From positions 2,976,001 through 3,040,000 of the forward strand of contig JAZGTN010000150.1 in assembly GCA_037783415.1 (NCBI GenBank): a DNA stretch of 64,000 nt. The letters run 5' to 3'. This stretch comes from Leptasterias polaris. Its lineage: Eukaryota > Echinodermata > Asteroidea > Forcipulatida > Asteriidae. Below are positions 1-13,000 of the stretch, piece by piece. Both the position numbers and the translations under genes were made by a program. The notes under the pieces were generated by a model. It was not told the DNA's origin and did not search any database. It was given only the letters and a program-made list of their open reading frames with translations. Within the stretch, counting starts at the first letter, position 1; every line of letters begins with the position of its first letter.

Positions 1-3000
1 ACCCACACATTGGATTTTAACAATTCATACATCATCTGAAAGGTCATAATAAACTAATCATACGCTACACATTATGTGATCCCGTTTGACCTTGAATTCC
101 TGTTAAAGTCGGAAGTTGCTTTTTAATGTTTAAAAAATCATAAATCCTGAACCACATATTCGATTTTTATCATCAATACGTCAAGAGAAAGGACATCGGA
201 GACTTCACCAACGCTACCAAGTGTGACCTCTATTGACTCTGACATCCGGTTCATACCGGAAGTTAACATTTATTATTTGAAAAATTAATAACTTCTGAAC
301 CACTCATTGTTTTTTTTTCTCCTGTACATCATCAGTTAAAACTTTTGTAACTTAACCAACGCTACCGAGTGTGACCTCGGTTGACCTTGACTTCCGGTTC
401 AAACCGGAAGTTGAGACTTTATATTTCAAAATATCATAACTTCTGAACCACACATTAGATTTTTTCAATCTATACATCATCTGATAAACTAATCAACATG
501 TGACCCTATTTGACCTCGACATCCGGTTCAAACCGGAAGTTCTTGTTAAATTTTTGAAAAGTTCATAACTCCTGAACCAGGAATTGGATTGATAAGGTAT
601 AATGACGTTACCTATTCATTCAATTACTCCCCACGAACACCTTGTTTTTGTAGTAAACAAAAACTGAATCACTAGGTTTTTTTTCTTCTCCATCTTCTTC
701 TTCCACGCAACTCTTCTCTGGAACATAACTCAAGATTGAAACTGAATTGAACCTTGAAACTCATCAGATAATTGAACCTCAATATGAAGACGGCACAGTT
801 GTCATTACGTCATGATGACGTCATCAGGTGTCGAATTACAAGGTTTTTAAAGTTGAAAAATGACCATTTGCTTTTTGCTGTATCTCAACGAATATGAAAG
901 CTATGATGTTTATACTTGGGCATCGCATAGATCAAGGGTGGGGCAACATTTGAAAAGTTAACGACAAAATCGTACGACCTTAACTTCCGGGTCGTTACCC
1001 TAGGTCGAAGTTCGCCTTCGTTTTTTCTTCTTCCAAAAAACAACTTTCGAGCTTATCTACAACATAACTCAATATTGAAACTGAATTGAACCTTGAAACT
1101 CATCAGATAATTGAACCTCAATATGAAGACGGCACAGTTGTCATTACGTCATGATGACGTCATCAGGTGTCGAATTACAAGGTTTATAAAGTTGAAAAAT
1201 GACCATTTGCTTTTTGCTGTATCTCAACGAATATGAAAGCTATGATGTTCATACTTGGGCATCTGATAGAGCAAGAGTGGGGCAATATTTCAAAAGTTAA
1301 CGCCAAAATCGTACAACCTTAGCTTCCGGGTCGTTACCCAGGGTCGAAGTTCGCATTCGTTTTTTCCCTTCAAAAAACAACTTTCGAGCTTCTACGGAAT
1401 AACTCAAGATTGAGATTGATTTGAACGTTGAAACTCAACAGATAGTATCAAGACGACACAAACGTAATGACGTCATGATGACGTCATCAGGCATCGAATT
1501 ACAATAAATCAAAATTTAATATTTGTAAAAATCATAAGTCATGAACCATAATTCGGATTTTGACAATCTACACATCATCGGATAGGTCTTTAAGAGCTTG
1601 ACAAATGCTACACAGAACCTTTACAACATTTGAGCTGACTTCCGGTTCAAACCGGAAGTTGAAAATTTCAAAATATCTTATTGTATTCATATCTTTAAAA
1701 CTACTGATCATTTCAGCATAATTTTTGTATCAGGGTGTAGACCGTTGATCCTGCTCAAACTTTTGCACAGACATAACAACATTTTACCTTAACATCTGGT
1801 CGAAACAGGACGAAAACACGCACCCATCAGTTGACCCGCATTGACGACACACGATAGCGTATTAGCGTGTAAACAACCTTGCCCTGGCCACTCAAACTTT
1901 AAACTATGTTTCTCAAGCGTATTCTTTTAGAAGTAGGTTAATTTAGGAATATATTTCGCATTGCATCACAGAGGTGGTACATCTAATATTTAACAAATTC
2001 ATAACTGCTGGACCCACACATTGGATTTTAACAATTCATACATCATCTGAAAGGTCATAATAAACTAATCATACGCTACACATTATGTGATCCCGTTTGA
2101 CCTTGAATTCCTGTTAAAGTCGGAAGTTGCTTTTTAATGTTTAAAAAATCATAAATCCTGAACCACATATTCGATTTTTATCATCAATACGTCAAGAGAA
2201 AGGACATCGGAGACTTCACCAACGCTACCAAGTGTGACCTCTATTGACTCTGACATCCGGTTCATACCGGAAGTTAACATTTATTATTTGAAAAATTAAT
2301 AACTTCTGAACCACTCATTGTTTTTTTTTCTCCTGTACATCATCAGTTAAAACTTTTGTAACTTAACCAACGCTACCGAGTGTGACCTCGGTTGACCTTG
2401 ACTTCCGGTTCAAACCGGAAGTTGAGACTTTATATTTCAAAATATCATAACTTCTGAACCACACATTAGATTTTTTCAATCTATACATCATCTGATAAAC
2501 TAATCAACATGTGACCCTATTTGACCTCGACATCCGGTTCAAACCGGAAGTTCTTGTTAAATTTTTGAAAAGTTCATAACTCCTGAACCAGGAATTGGAT
2601 TGATAAGGTATAATGACGTTACCTATTCATTCAATTACTCCCCACGAACACCTTGTTTTTGTAGTAAACAAAAACTGAATCACTAGGTTTTTTTTCTTCT
2701 CCATCTTCTTCTTCCACGCAACTCTTCTCTGGAACATAACTCAAGATTGAAACTGAATTGAACCTTGAAACTCATCAGATAATTGAACCTCAATATGAAG
2801 ACGGCACAGTTGTCATTACGTCATGATGACGTCATCAGGTGTCGAATTACAAGGTTTTTAAAGTTGAAAAATGACCATTTGCTTTTTGCTGTATCTCAAC
2901 GAATATGAAAGCTATGATGTTTATACTTGGGCATCGCATAGATCAAGGGTGGGGCAACATTTGAAAAGTTAACGACAAAATCGTACGACCTTAACTTCCG

Positions 3001-3071
3001 GGTCGTTACCCTAGGTCGAAGTTCGCCTTCGTTTTTTCTTCTTCCAAAAAACAACTTTCGAGCTTATCTAC
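1..3071 (+). repeat. Exact 1,060-bp direct duplication (1-1060 and 2012-3071)
   Basis: Bases 1-1060 recur at 2012-3071 with an offset of 2011 and no difference in the stretches I compared, including a run of nine T. At the shared right edge (GCTTATCTAC) copy 1 continues into 'aacata' and copy 2 into 'ggaata'. The sequence after each copy (about 1390-1990 and 3072-3790) is related but clearly diverged. The left copy touches the window edge, so its true start is unknown. Confidence 0.9.
722..1390 (+). repeat. 341-bp direct sub-repeat
   Basis: The segment starting near 722 ('aacataactcaaga') is repeated at about 1063 with a few substitutions, an offset of roughly 341 bp. It carries the 'gaagacggcacagttgtcat' block and the TGATGACGTCATCA palindrome. 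The extra copy is absent after the second 1,060-bp block, so it arose or was lost separately from the larger duplication. Confidence 0.85.
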
Positions 3072-3176
3072 GGAATAACTCAAGATTGAGATTGAATTGA
3101 ACAATGAAACTCAACAGATAGTTGAACCTTAGTATCAAGACAACACATACTTAATTACGTCATGATGACGTCATCG
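813..3176. promoter_or_regulatory. Recurrent CRE-like palindromes in the satellite
   Basis: TGATGACGTCATCA, a perfect 14-bp palindrome containing the CRE/ATF core TGACGTCA, occurs at 813, 1152, 1476 and 2824, with a one-base variant at 3163. The word match is direct observation. Binding by CREB/ATF proteins is inference from the consensus only. The sites are part of the repeat and are not positioned at a recognised promoter. Confidence 0.4.
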
Positions 3177-4340
3177 GGCATTGAATTACATTAAATCAAA
3201 GTTTAATATTTGTAAAAATCATAACTCAAAAACCATAATTCGGATTTTGACAATCTACACATCATCGGATAGATCGTTTAAAGTTCGACAAATGATTCAC
3301 AGAACCCGTACAATATTTTAACTTACTTCCGGTTCATAACGGGAGTTGAACATTTCAGATTATCTTATTTTATTCATATCTTTAAAACTCTTGATCACTT
3401 CAGCATAATTTTTGTATCAGATTGGAGAACAGCAATCCCTCTTAAACTTTTGCACAGAGATAACAACATTATAATCGTATGCATCTGGTCAAAACTGGGA
3501 AATGAAGCGCACCGTCCTACTCGTACCCCCCCCCACTTTCATTGACAACGCATTGTACACATAACGTGTAAGCGCTGACGACTGTGCGTGTGTGGTGTGA
3601 TGTGGCGCGAAAACGTTTGATTTTTTCCAACAGCAAACTAAAGAGGGCGCCCGTTGGGAATAATCGAAGTTGGGTGGCAAACAGCGCTGAGGTGCAGAGC
3701 GGATAATCGCGATAGAAGTTGAGTGATAATGAACAATGTTTCGCACCAAAACTACATGTAGAAATACATTGGCATTGATATTACAAGAAACATTGCACAC
3801 CCTCAGATAATTAATCTAATATTTGAAAAACACGTTACCCCGGTTCACATAATTATAGGTTTTTTACAAGTCATACATTAGCTGAAAGGTTTTAATGTAC
3901 TGATTAGGATCTACACAAATGAAACCAGTTTAAACTTGGCTTCTTGTTCAAACCGGAGGTTGAAATTAAATTTTTCAAAAAATAGTAATTTCTCACTCAC
4001 ACATTTGAGTTTTGTTTAATTCATACGTTATGGGGGAGGTATGTAGCAACTTAAGAAACGATACACAAAATTGACCATTTAACCTTGACTTCCGGTTAAA
4101 CAGGAGGATACAATTAATTATTTGAACAAATCATTGCTCCTAAACCATTTATTAAATTATATTATTAATTTTTGTACGTCGTCAGATAAGGCTTTCAAAG
4201 CATTACTAACGCTATAATTTGTAACCTCATTGACATTGTCTTCCGGTTCAAACCGGAAGTTTACATTTTATATTTGAAAAAGTTATAACGTCTGAACCAT
4301 CATTGGATTATTTCAATTTATGCATCATCTGAAAGGTCTA

Positions 4341-6107
4341 CCGTATTTTCCTGCGGATAAGACGCGTCTTATCTGACTTTTTAGACCCCCAAAACATCGG
4401 TGCGTCTTATCTTTCGGTGCGCCTTGTCTGCTGACAATTGATTTTTTTGATGATCACCGCGTAAAATAATACCTTTATTTTGTCCAGTTCAAATCAACGG
4501 TCTTTGTGTGAAGAATCCATACTCAATAATGCGGTCAAACAAGGCTCAACTATCCAGACACTGAGACCGTATTTTCGTTTCAACAATGCCGCAATCCCCC
4601 AGACTGTCCTTTCATTCCAACAATGCCGCAACGTGTTGATCCCCCATGACCGTGCATTCCAACAATGCCGCAATGCGTTGGTGCTTTCGGTCCAACAGAC
4701 GTCGGCGTCGTACAAACGTTTTTCTGTGTGGCCGCATATTCGTTCCGAAAATGCTGCAATCAGATTTACTGTCAATGCTGTTGTACAAACGGCATTCACC
4801 CAACCTCTATTGTGTGGTGAACTTTGAGGGTTTTTATTGTACAGAATATCTCCGAAGTGTGCTTTAGGCTTGACGTACTATTTAAGGATGGGATAATTAA
4901 GTACCAATGTTTGTTGTCCTACCTATACGAATTGCACTTTCGTTTGTTTCATTAAACGTTCAAATATTCATTTTGTTATTGCCTCTTTATAGACGTATAG
5001 GCCTATTATGGTTACAATAAACGTTCATTATCAAATAAAAAAATTATCCTTGAAAACAAGGTAATGATCCTCGAAAACAAAACTAACATTATTAAAGAAG
5101 AGGAGAGATGTTTTAAACAAATATCTTATGAACGAGATTATAAGTTTGAAATAAATCAAAAGAACTTTAAATAAATAAAAAAATATTACAAAAACTTTAA
5201 AAAAAATATATATAATGAAACATTTTGTTACGTCTTCCCGGGTGTGTGATGACGGGATTATTTGCTGACATACAGCTTCAAATAACTTTTGAAGAACCAA
5301 CAAAACCAACCGTCCTTTTCAGGAAGACCAAACGAGAAAAGAGATGGATGGTTCATGTGTCTGTTTCGTTTATTTCAATTGTACAATAACAAATGATCCT
5401 TGAAAACAAGGTAATGATCCTTGGAAACAAAATCTTATGAACGAGATTAACAAATTATAGGTTTGAAATAATGGAAAAGAATTTTATATACAAAAAAAAC
5501 CATTACAAAACAAATATATATAATGAAACATTTTGTTACGTCTTCCCGGGTGTGGCGAGATTATTTGCGTAAGGTATATATAAAGGCGACGCTAGTTTTG
5601 GTATTAGTCACCGGTAGAGGGCGCAACATCTACTGGCTCGGAGGGACTTAGACTGGTAACCTGTCTTTATCAGCAAGGATCCTCGTTGTGGGACGTCGGA
5701 CGTCAGGAGGGCCTGGGTTCGTGTTGCAATCTTCAGACAGTGCGTGGACCTTCGTTTCTGGCCGCTGATTGGGCCGGACTTCATATTATTAACAATGCAC
5801 AGCGTTGGCTGAATGGATGGACGAAGGTCGGTATCAATTTACGTTAGTCTTTTCTGCATGGCTCTACACGCCCATGTGGTTACGGTTTCATTCATGCTTC
5901 GAATAGTGTGAACGCTCCAAAAGGCAACAAAATGACGTCTTTGTGTCAATGTACCGACACCGGGTGGCGCCTGGTGTTCTTCTGTGTGCGGTTAAACATG
6001 CGGCTTATTCGGCGGTGCGCCTTGTCTGTTGACGTTTGATTTTTTGGGGGGTCATTTTAGGGTCCTGCGTCTTGTCCGCCAAGCGTCTTATCCGCAGGAA
6101 AATACGG
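4341..6107. mobile_element. Non-autonomous pogo/Tc1-like DNA transposon with TA target duplication
   Basis: The ends are perfect inverted repeats of about 25 bp beginning CCGTATTTTCCTGCGGATAA. They are flanked by TA on both sides (4339-4340 and 6108-6109). Removing the element and one TA restores a normal satellite monomer, so the insertion site is clear. Subterminal 'gtgcgtcttat' words are typical of a pogo/Tigger-like group. The roughly 1.77-kb interior shows no transposase reading frame; the 115-codon ORF at 4480 has no recognisable domain. It also holds an internal direct repeat (see separate entry). Confidence 0.85.
5037..5555 (+). repeat. Internal direct repeat of the pogo-like element
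   Basis: A block of about 170-200 bp beginning 'gatccttgaaaacaaggtaa' at 5046 recurs from about 5393. Both copies end with 'taatgaaacattttgttacg' and 'tcttcccgggtgtg'. The copies differ by indels. This explains part of the length of the element. Confidence 0.75.
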
Positions 6108-6765
6108 TAAATAGACTTATCACGTACTACACAATATGCGACCCCGTTTGACCTTGACTACCGGTTAAAGTAGGACATTTATTAATAATGTTTAAAAAAT
6201 AAACAATTCTAATCCACATGATAGATTTTTATCATCTATACGTCGACAGAAAGGACATCGGAGACTTCCCCAACGCTACCAAGCGTGACCTCTATTGACT
6301 CTGACACCCGGTTCATACCAGAAGTTAAAATTTATTATTTGAAAAAAATCATAACATCTGAACCACTCATTGGTTGCTTTTTTTCTGTACATATCATCAG
6401 TTAAAACTTTTGTAACTTAACCAACGCTACCAAGTGTGACCTCAGTTGACCTTGACTTCCGGTTCAAACCGGAAGTTGAAACTTTATATTTCAAAATATC
6501 ATAACTTCTGAACCACATATTGGATTTTTTTTCAATCTATTCATCATCTGAAAGGTCTTCATAAACTAATCAACATATGACCCTATTTGACCTCGACATC
6601 TGGTTCAAACCGGAAGTTCTTGTAAAATTTTTGAAACGTTCATAACTCCTGAACCAGGAATTGGATTGATAAGGTATAATGACGTTACCTATTCATTCAA
6701 TCACTCCCCACGAACACCTTGTTTTTGTAGTAAACAAAAACTGAATCTCTAGTTATTATTGTTAT
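6108..6765. repeat. Continuation of the satellite array
   Basis: Monomers resume exactly after the transposon, with the palindrome CTTCCGGTT-CA-AACCGGAAG at 6456 and a variant near 6600. The last 200 bp match 590-680, including 'ggattgataaggtataatga'. The array ends in an AT-rich stretch just before the first exon at 6800. Confidence 0.8.
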
Positions 6766-6799
6766 TATAATATTATATGTTTGTGTGTGTTTGTCACAG

Positions 6800-7000
6800 G
6801 TTTGGGTTTGACACACAGCTTCCAGGATCAGTTGCCATGACATTGTCTGAAGACACTGTGAAACTCCACCCCTGGTGGCTCTTCCAAGAATGGATCGACA
6901 TAAAGACTAAAGCTATGGGGAAGGTGATAGGAGTACCCTTACGGGTCCTTCCTTTAGTCTGGCGACGAGGGTTTGGCCACCCATCCTACTGCCATGACAG
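6800..7000 (+). CDS. Exon 1 of the unknown gene (internal exon)
   Basis: The acceptor is 'gtttgtcacag' and the donor 'gacag|gtgggt'. It encodes 'FGFDTQLPGSVAMTLSEDT' onward and ends 'GHPSYCHDR'. It begins with the third base of a codon and ends with two bases (AG), so at least one upstream exon is expected. The in-frame ATG at 6777 lies in the acceptor tract and is not a credible start. Confidence 0.75.
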
Positions 7001-10000
7001 GTGGGTTCACTTAGTCAGTTCAGCTCAGTATTTTGTTATATTTTTTATTACCCCTGCATTGTAACTAATTATTGTTTTCCAATTTAGGTGCACAAAGAAG
7101 AAAATGACTAGAGCAGGATGTAAACCTCCGACTTCCAGCTCTTCATGAAAAGTAGGACAAGTGTGGAATAGTTTTCCGTACCACTTCTGGGCTGCTGATC
7201 AGGCATGTGATTTACCAGGATTTTTTTCCCGATTTAAGGATTTTTCATTGGTCTCCCTGCATCAGACTTGAAAAAGGCAAAAGAAGCATCTTGAAGCAAG
7301 ACTAGACCTTTTCCCATGTGTCAATTATTGTTCTATCTATTTTATTGGAAAGTTGTAGATTTTTTGAAAGTTAATTTTTCTGTAAAGGAACACCACAGTG
7401 TCACGTGAGCAGGCTGCAGATGTTCAAGGAGTGACCCCTGACCTCTATGTAACCCCTGAAGGTCATCTGAGTGCTGCTATGGTACAGAATCTACCTCCTC
7501 TTCGGACTGTGTGTTTAGATCTACACACTGGGTAAAAAAATAGCTTGTATACCTCCACTGTATAGACTCTGCAAGTCTGGCGCATATGTGACCATTAAAT
7601 GCGCAATTTTCCCTTGCCATAATTTCCAATTAAATTTTTCAATTTGAACCAATTGGAATTTTTTCATCGTTGTGTTTTGGCACAAAACAAATTTGACCCA
7701 ATTGGACTTTGTTGGATTCAGTTAAAAAAAAATTCTAACTAGACCCTGTTTTGAAAAAAAAAATCCATCTGGAAATATATTAGGGGGTGAAATTTCCAAT
7801 TGGTAGAAACAAATTCCAACTAATTCCAATTCAATCAAATCAAGCCAACTGAGTCCAATTGGCTTTCCAACTGGACTGAGTTGGTCTAAGATTTTATTCC
7901 AGTTAGAAATTCAGTATTCCAAAATAAACCAACTCACACCAACTCAATCCAATTCTTTCCAACTGGATATCCAACTGGAATGAATTTGAAATTTTGGTAA
8001 GGGTTGTGTCCTTCTTATGTTTAGAGCTATATGTGTTGGAACCCATGGTTTCTAAAATTATTTAAGTATGCGAAAGACTTGCATGATCTTCTATGGTATT
8101 TGGGACATTTTACAAACCTCAGTTTGGTCTCTGTCTCCGGCTTCAGCTTCGGCTCAAACATCAATTTTGGAGCAGTATGCATTTTACACGGTGTTTGATG
8201 TTGAAAACAGTTTTCAACATTGCCAAATGGAGCCCACAGAGCCGGAGAAGCTTACATGTAGGTTTGGGAAAAAGCCCTCAGTGATGTCTATTAATATGCT
8301 CATCTTTGTCAAGTTTCCAATGTGCAATCACAACTGTTGATATTGAGTCTTATCATACCAAAATTGGACAGAATATTTTGCCACCCAGACTTACCAAGAG
8401 AAATAAGGCTGCTCGCTAATCAAGCAAGTTTGGCCATGGCTATGGCAGTTAGCCATATGGCCAGCAATTGGCCATTTGGCCAGCAATGACAGTGTTGGAG
8501 AATATGCCTTTTCAGGGATCCGCCCATTGCCACTGTCAATGTAGTTCATTCAGACACATTCTTTGATTTTATTCACACACACAAAACAGCAGGGGGACAA
8601 CTTTCTTTCCTGCCCTGTGGTAAAAAAAAACCAGTGGCATCTGTGCACCAAGTCATCAAAGAATAACTTAATTGTCAAGGCCTTGTTAAAATTGGCAGTT
8701 GTTCCAGGCGACTTGGAGGCAACTGCAGAAGTGTCTCAAAAGTTAGGCATGTTCTAGGCATGTCGGAATGCTCCCGTTGGCATATACCTGCAATCTGCTG
8801 GACCATCAGGGAATAGACCCTACCCACGAAATAGTAAAATGCACATCACTCGTGCGCACTAACACTTTGGTTGGCAAAATGATGGAACATCACTCCTTTT
8901 TGTATGGGGCTGATGCTGGCATGACGCAGACGCGCTTGTGTGTCTGCTTAGTACACATCTCTATGGCATTTGCCATCCAATAGAGTCTGTACGCATGCGT
9001 GAATGTAAGTAGCATATTTCATGGGAAGGGTCTATTGGCTAGACTGTGACATTGTGCTGAACTACATGAATATTCCTACACGGAAGTATTCTTCGTTGGC
9101 ATTTCCAACGTTCCGATAGAACATTCCGGCGGTCCAACAGACTGGTCCATGACTGCCCGCTGGATTACACGTACACAATTGGAACGTTTCTACCATTCTG
9201 ACTAACTGCACTGCAAAAAAAAGGAACACATGGGTAGCACAAGAGACATTGTCTAAGTGTTATACACAAAAAGTTTAACTGAAGTGTGAATGTTCTGAGA
9301 TTGCCCAGAACTGATTTCCAATAGCACTTTTTTGCTTAAAAATACTCGGATCTCAGAAAAAACTTTCCACTACTCAATCACCGCCTTGGCGCTCCAGACC
9401 GCAATAGTCTTTCTCGAAGGCTAAATGACAACACAACACACATAAACCGGTATACTGGTGTAACAGAAGTTTACGTGGAAAGAGATGAAAAAAGAGAGAG
9501 GCAGAAAGCACACAGAAAAAGCAAAGACAAACAATAAAGAGGGTGACAAAGAGGGGGGGGGGAGATTGGAAACACAAGAAACAAAATAAAAGTTGGGAAT
9601 AGGGAGAACAAGTTATTGATTAGTGAATGGGGAAGACTAAAAAGGGGGATATCTGTTGAAAAAAGAAAAAGGCAGAGACCAAGTTATTAGTCATTTCCTT
9701 CCACATTCAGACTATGGGGTTGAAAGGTCTGGATGCGCCTTATCCACAGTTTCTCTCTACTCAGGCGAACAGTCTCTCTGCTTCTGTTACACCAGTATCT
9801 TATACTTTATAAACTCTGTCTGTCTAAAATGCATTTGTTTCTTAACAGAAAAGTGCTTTTTGATTGTTCCTGCTCTGAGCAGCCCCACAAATGGGACAAC
9901 TTCTGCCCATCATCAGAGATTTCCACTGGTAAGTTATAGGACCTCTTTGAAAGCATGTCTTCATCTCTGGCTACAGCTCTGTCTGCCTGTTTGAAGCCCT

Positions 10001-13000
10001 ATACAAAAAAACACAGACTCTCAAAATAATTGACTAAGCCGAAGCTAATAATGCTTTTAAGATATGGTGGACATTAAATGTTCGGTTTGGGTGTAGACAA
10101 ACAGATTGACGCAATCCAAATAGTAGCGTCCTTGTAATGTGTCCACGACATCCCCAAAAAGGCTAATGGTTTGGAAAAGGGCCGGCCGTAACATGTATAG
10201 AAACAAATCTTATTTCAAAGACCCTTATTGATTCAGTTAATTCGAAGGATATAAATCTCCCGTTGGGAGGAACTGGTCCAATTTAACAATCTCATGGAAT
10301 TGAAGACTTTGTAATGCTACATGTAGGTATCAGTAGACCTTTATCAGGTAGATTTTCATTGGTTAAGTAGTTCAGAGCATGCGCACATTTTCGAGAATGA
10401 TGGATTTACCTGGTAAGTCTGCTGCCACCCAATGTCCCCAAAAGTCTCCTCATTTTTATGGGATTGGTAATTATCGGGAGGAAAAATTGTTTTGTTGTAA
10501 TCTGAAAACTCATTGAGTATAAAGCTATAACCAGTACCAAATCTCCACACAAATAATTCTGTTTGAAATATTGTCGAAGTCGAGAAAATAGCATTTGGAG
10601 ACTGTCTAAGTTACAATTCCTTATTTTAATTGCGGCAATCAAAATCAAAACCAAATAAGCAAGCAGAAAATCTCTGACAAAAAACACCTTTGATTACAGA
10701 GCTGCCAACTCTCGCTCTCCCTGATTCTGCTGAAAGTTTCCTGAAAAAAAATAAAAAATCAAAAATCAAATAAAAAATCTTTCCATGTTCTGATGAACAC
10801 ATTTGAAAATCACCCGGATTATTGAATTTTTCCCCGTTATGTTGAAGGTAATTCTCAATATGTCCCTGATTGTTGTACAAAATCTCCCTGTGATTGTAAG
10901 ATGCAAATATTGGCAGCTCTGTCATTGTTTTCACTTTAAACAAGATCACAGAATTTGCTGAAATTTGATCATGCAAGGGTAGAGGTTGATATTGTGTTTG
11001 TTTGAAAAAGCCTTCTGAGCTCCACGGCAGCCCAGGGCTGTATACTCCCCATGGAGCTGAGAAAGATTAAGGGAAAGTTATTGGCCCAATGACCAGGGCA
11101 CTAATGTAAAGCACATTGATGCGTTATTGTAAAATGCGCTATATAAGAACTAGGGATTAACAAACATGTGTGTGTGTGTATGCGGTTTGGCATAAAGCAA
11201 GCAGCCCAGCTATTTAAATGCATTCTCTTTAAATTTTCAGATGACAAATTTGCAAAGTTTCGCATCGACTGCAATCAAATGTTAACGCAGCCTATTGTAG
11301 TATACATGAATCCAACCACATCGGCGACGGTCTCAGTGGTTGTGATGAACTGCATGAAGCCTTATTACCAATCTGAAGCAGCAGCAGAAAGGGTTTTCAG
11401 GGGAAGACAATGCGGGAATTCTAAAGCAGAAAATTCAGATTGCATTAGGAGAGAGATGTGGATCTCTATGTCGGCTACATTTCAGGACGCCACAGGCAGA
11501 GAAAAGCTTGATATTGTGGAGCTGTATTACCAAGGTCTCAAGAAGGTACAGAATAAATGTGATGTTTTCAGTTTGTTATTTCTTTATGGTAAAGTGTCAC
11601 ACAATCACGAGCCTGAGGGTACCAAAACTCTGCACATATAGGGAGTCCAAAGTGCATGTAATGTGTATGACTAAACGATAGGATTTGTTATACCACTGAT
11701 TGATTGCAAATTTTTAGGCACCAATGTTTTATAGTCCCTAGGCACCAGTGTTCTGTAGGCCAGAGGCTTTAGTGTTCTGTAGTCACTAGGCACCAGTGTT
11801 TTGTAATCCCTATGCACCAGTGTTCTGTAGGTCATAGGCGCTAGTGTTCTGTAGTCACTAGGCACCAGTGTTTTGTAATCCCTATGCACCAGTGTTCTGT
11901 AGGTCATAGGCGCTAGTGTTCTTTAGTCACTAGGCACCAGTTTTTTGTAATCCCTATGCACCAGTGTTCTGTAGGCCAGAGGCTTTAGTGTTCTGTAGTC
12001 ACTAGGCACCAGTGTTTTGTAATCCCTATGCACCAGTTTTCTTGGCACCAGTTTTCTGTAGGTCATAGTCACTAGGTGCCGGTGTTCCGTAGGCCCTAGG
12101 AACCAGTGAGCTGTAGGCCCAAGACACCAATGTCTCCTAGTCCCTTGGCACCAGTTTTCTGTAGGTCATAGTCACTAGGTGCCGGTGTTCCGTAGGCCCT
12201 AGGAACCAGTGAGCTGTAGGCCCAAGACACCAATGTCTCCTAGTCCCTTGGCACCAGTTTTCTGTAGGCCACTGTTTCATACGCTCTAGGCACTAGTGTT
12301 TCATAGACCTAAGGCACCAACGTTTTGTAGTCCTGAGGCACTAGTTTCCCGCAAGCCCCAGGTACCAATAATCCATAAGCCTAAGCTAGGACTACATACC
12401 AGGGTTCTTTAGGTCTTAGACTCCAGGGCTAATTTTACAGTGGTTTTTTTGCAAAGTCCAGAGCAACGCGCTTAGAGCTGTATGGGGATGGCTACCCAAT
12501 GAAACTCTAACAGGGACTTTAGCAAAAGGGATCCAGGTGTTCTGACAGAGGGAGGATGACCTTGCTTAGCTTTTGTGTACAAAATCAATGGAGGTGTTGC
12601 TAAAAAAAAGGTCCAAACAGTGGGAGAACAAAGAGAAGTAAATGAGTTGTCAGTTTGACAAACATGTGTGTTGAGGTGTCTGCTCATTGAAACCAAGTAC
12701 TTGGATGTGGATGTTCTGACAGAGTGAGGACGCCCTCACTTTGCTTCTTGTGCACAAACCTGTGGGGACGTCAGTAAAAAAAAAAAAAATCAAACAATAG
12801 GAGAACATCGAAAAGTCCTTGATTTACAAGGTCATCAAAATATGTGTGCATTGAATACTTTGTTGTATTTTCGTAGGCTTTGTGATTTTTTCGTTTGCCC
12901 ACAGTTTTTTCCATTGACCCGAAAGGCACATTGCATACTGTGCCTACTGGATAATCCGACCTGATAGGAAACATGCTACAGTACTAATAATGAACATTAA

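Larger units (their letters stand above)
1..4338. repeat. Degenerate satellite array with palindromic monomers
   Basis: Loosely repeated monomers of about 130-148 bp run across this stretch. Each carries a block like 'aacttctgaaccacacattgg', a 'catcatctgaaaggt' block and a near-palindrome CTTCCGGTT-CA-AACCGGAAG with 9-bp arms. Clear copies of the palindrome start at 391, 1639, 2402 and 4240, with variants near 245, 522, 2256 and 2533. Between monomers lie blocks with the palindrome TGATGACGTCATCA. No convincing gene is present; the short ORFs here are chance frames. The array resumes at 6108 after an inserted transposon. Confidence 0.85.

Noticed and set aside
4480..4827. 115-codon ORF inside the pogo-like element
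   Set aside because: It overlaps opposite-strand ORFs in a region of repeated 'ccaacaatgccgcaa' words and shows no transposase or other domain.
1..6760. CRISPR-like array
   Set aside because: The repeats are diverged 130-148-bp satellite monomers without regular unique spacers, and the DNA is clearly eukaryotic.
7088..7148. Alternative exon after exon 1
   Set aside because: The acceptor and phase fit, but it stops after about 20 codons, and exon 7388-7531 joins in the same phase and continues the gene.
11671..11907. 78-codon minus-strand ORF with 8-residue repeats
   Set aside because: It is the translation of a 24-bp minisatellite; the period is a multiple of three, so it stays open by chance.
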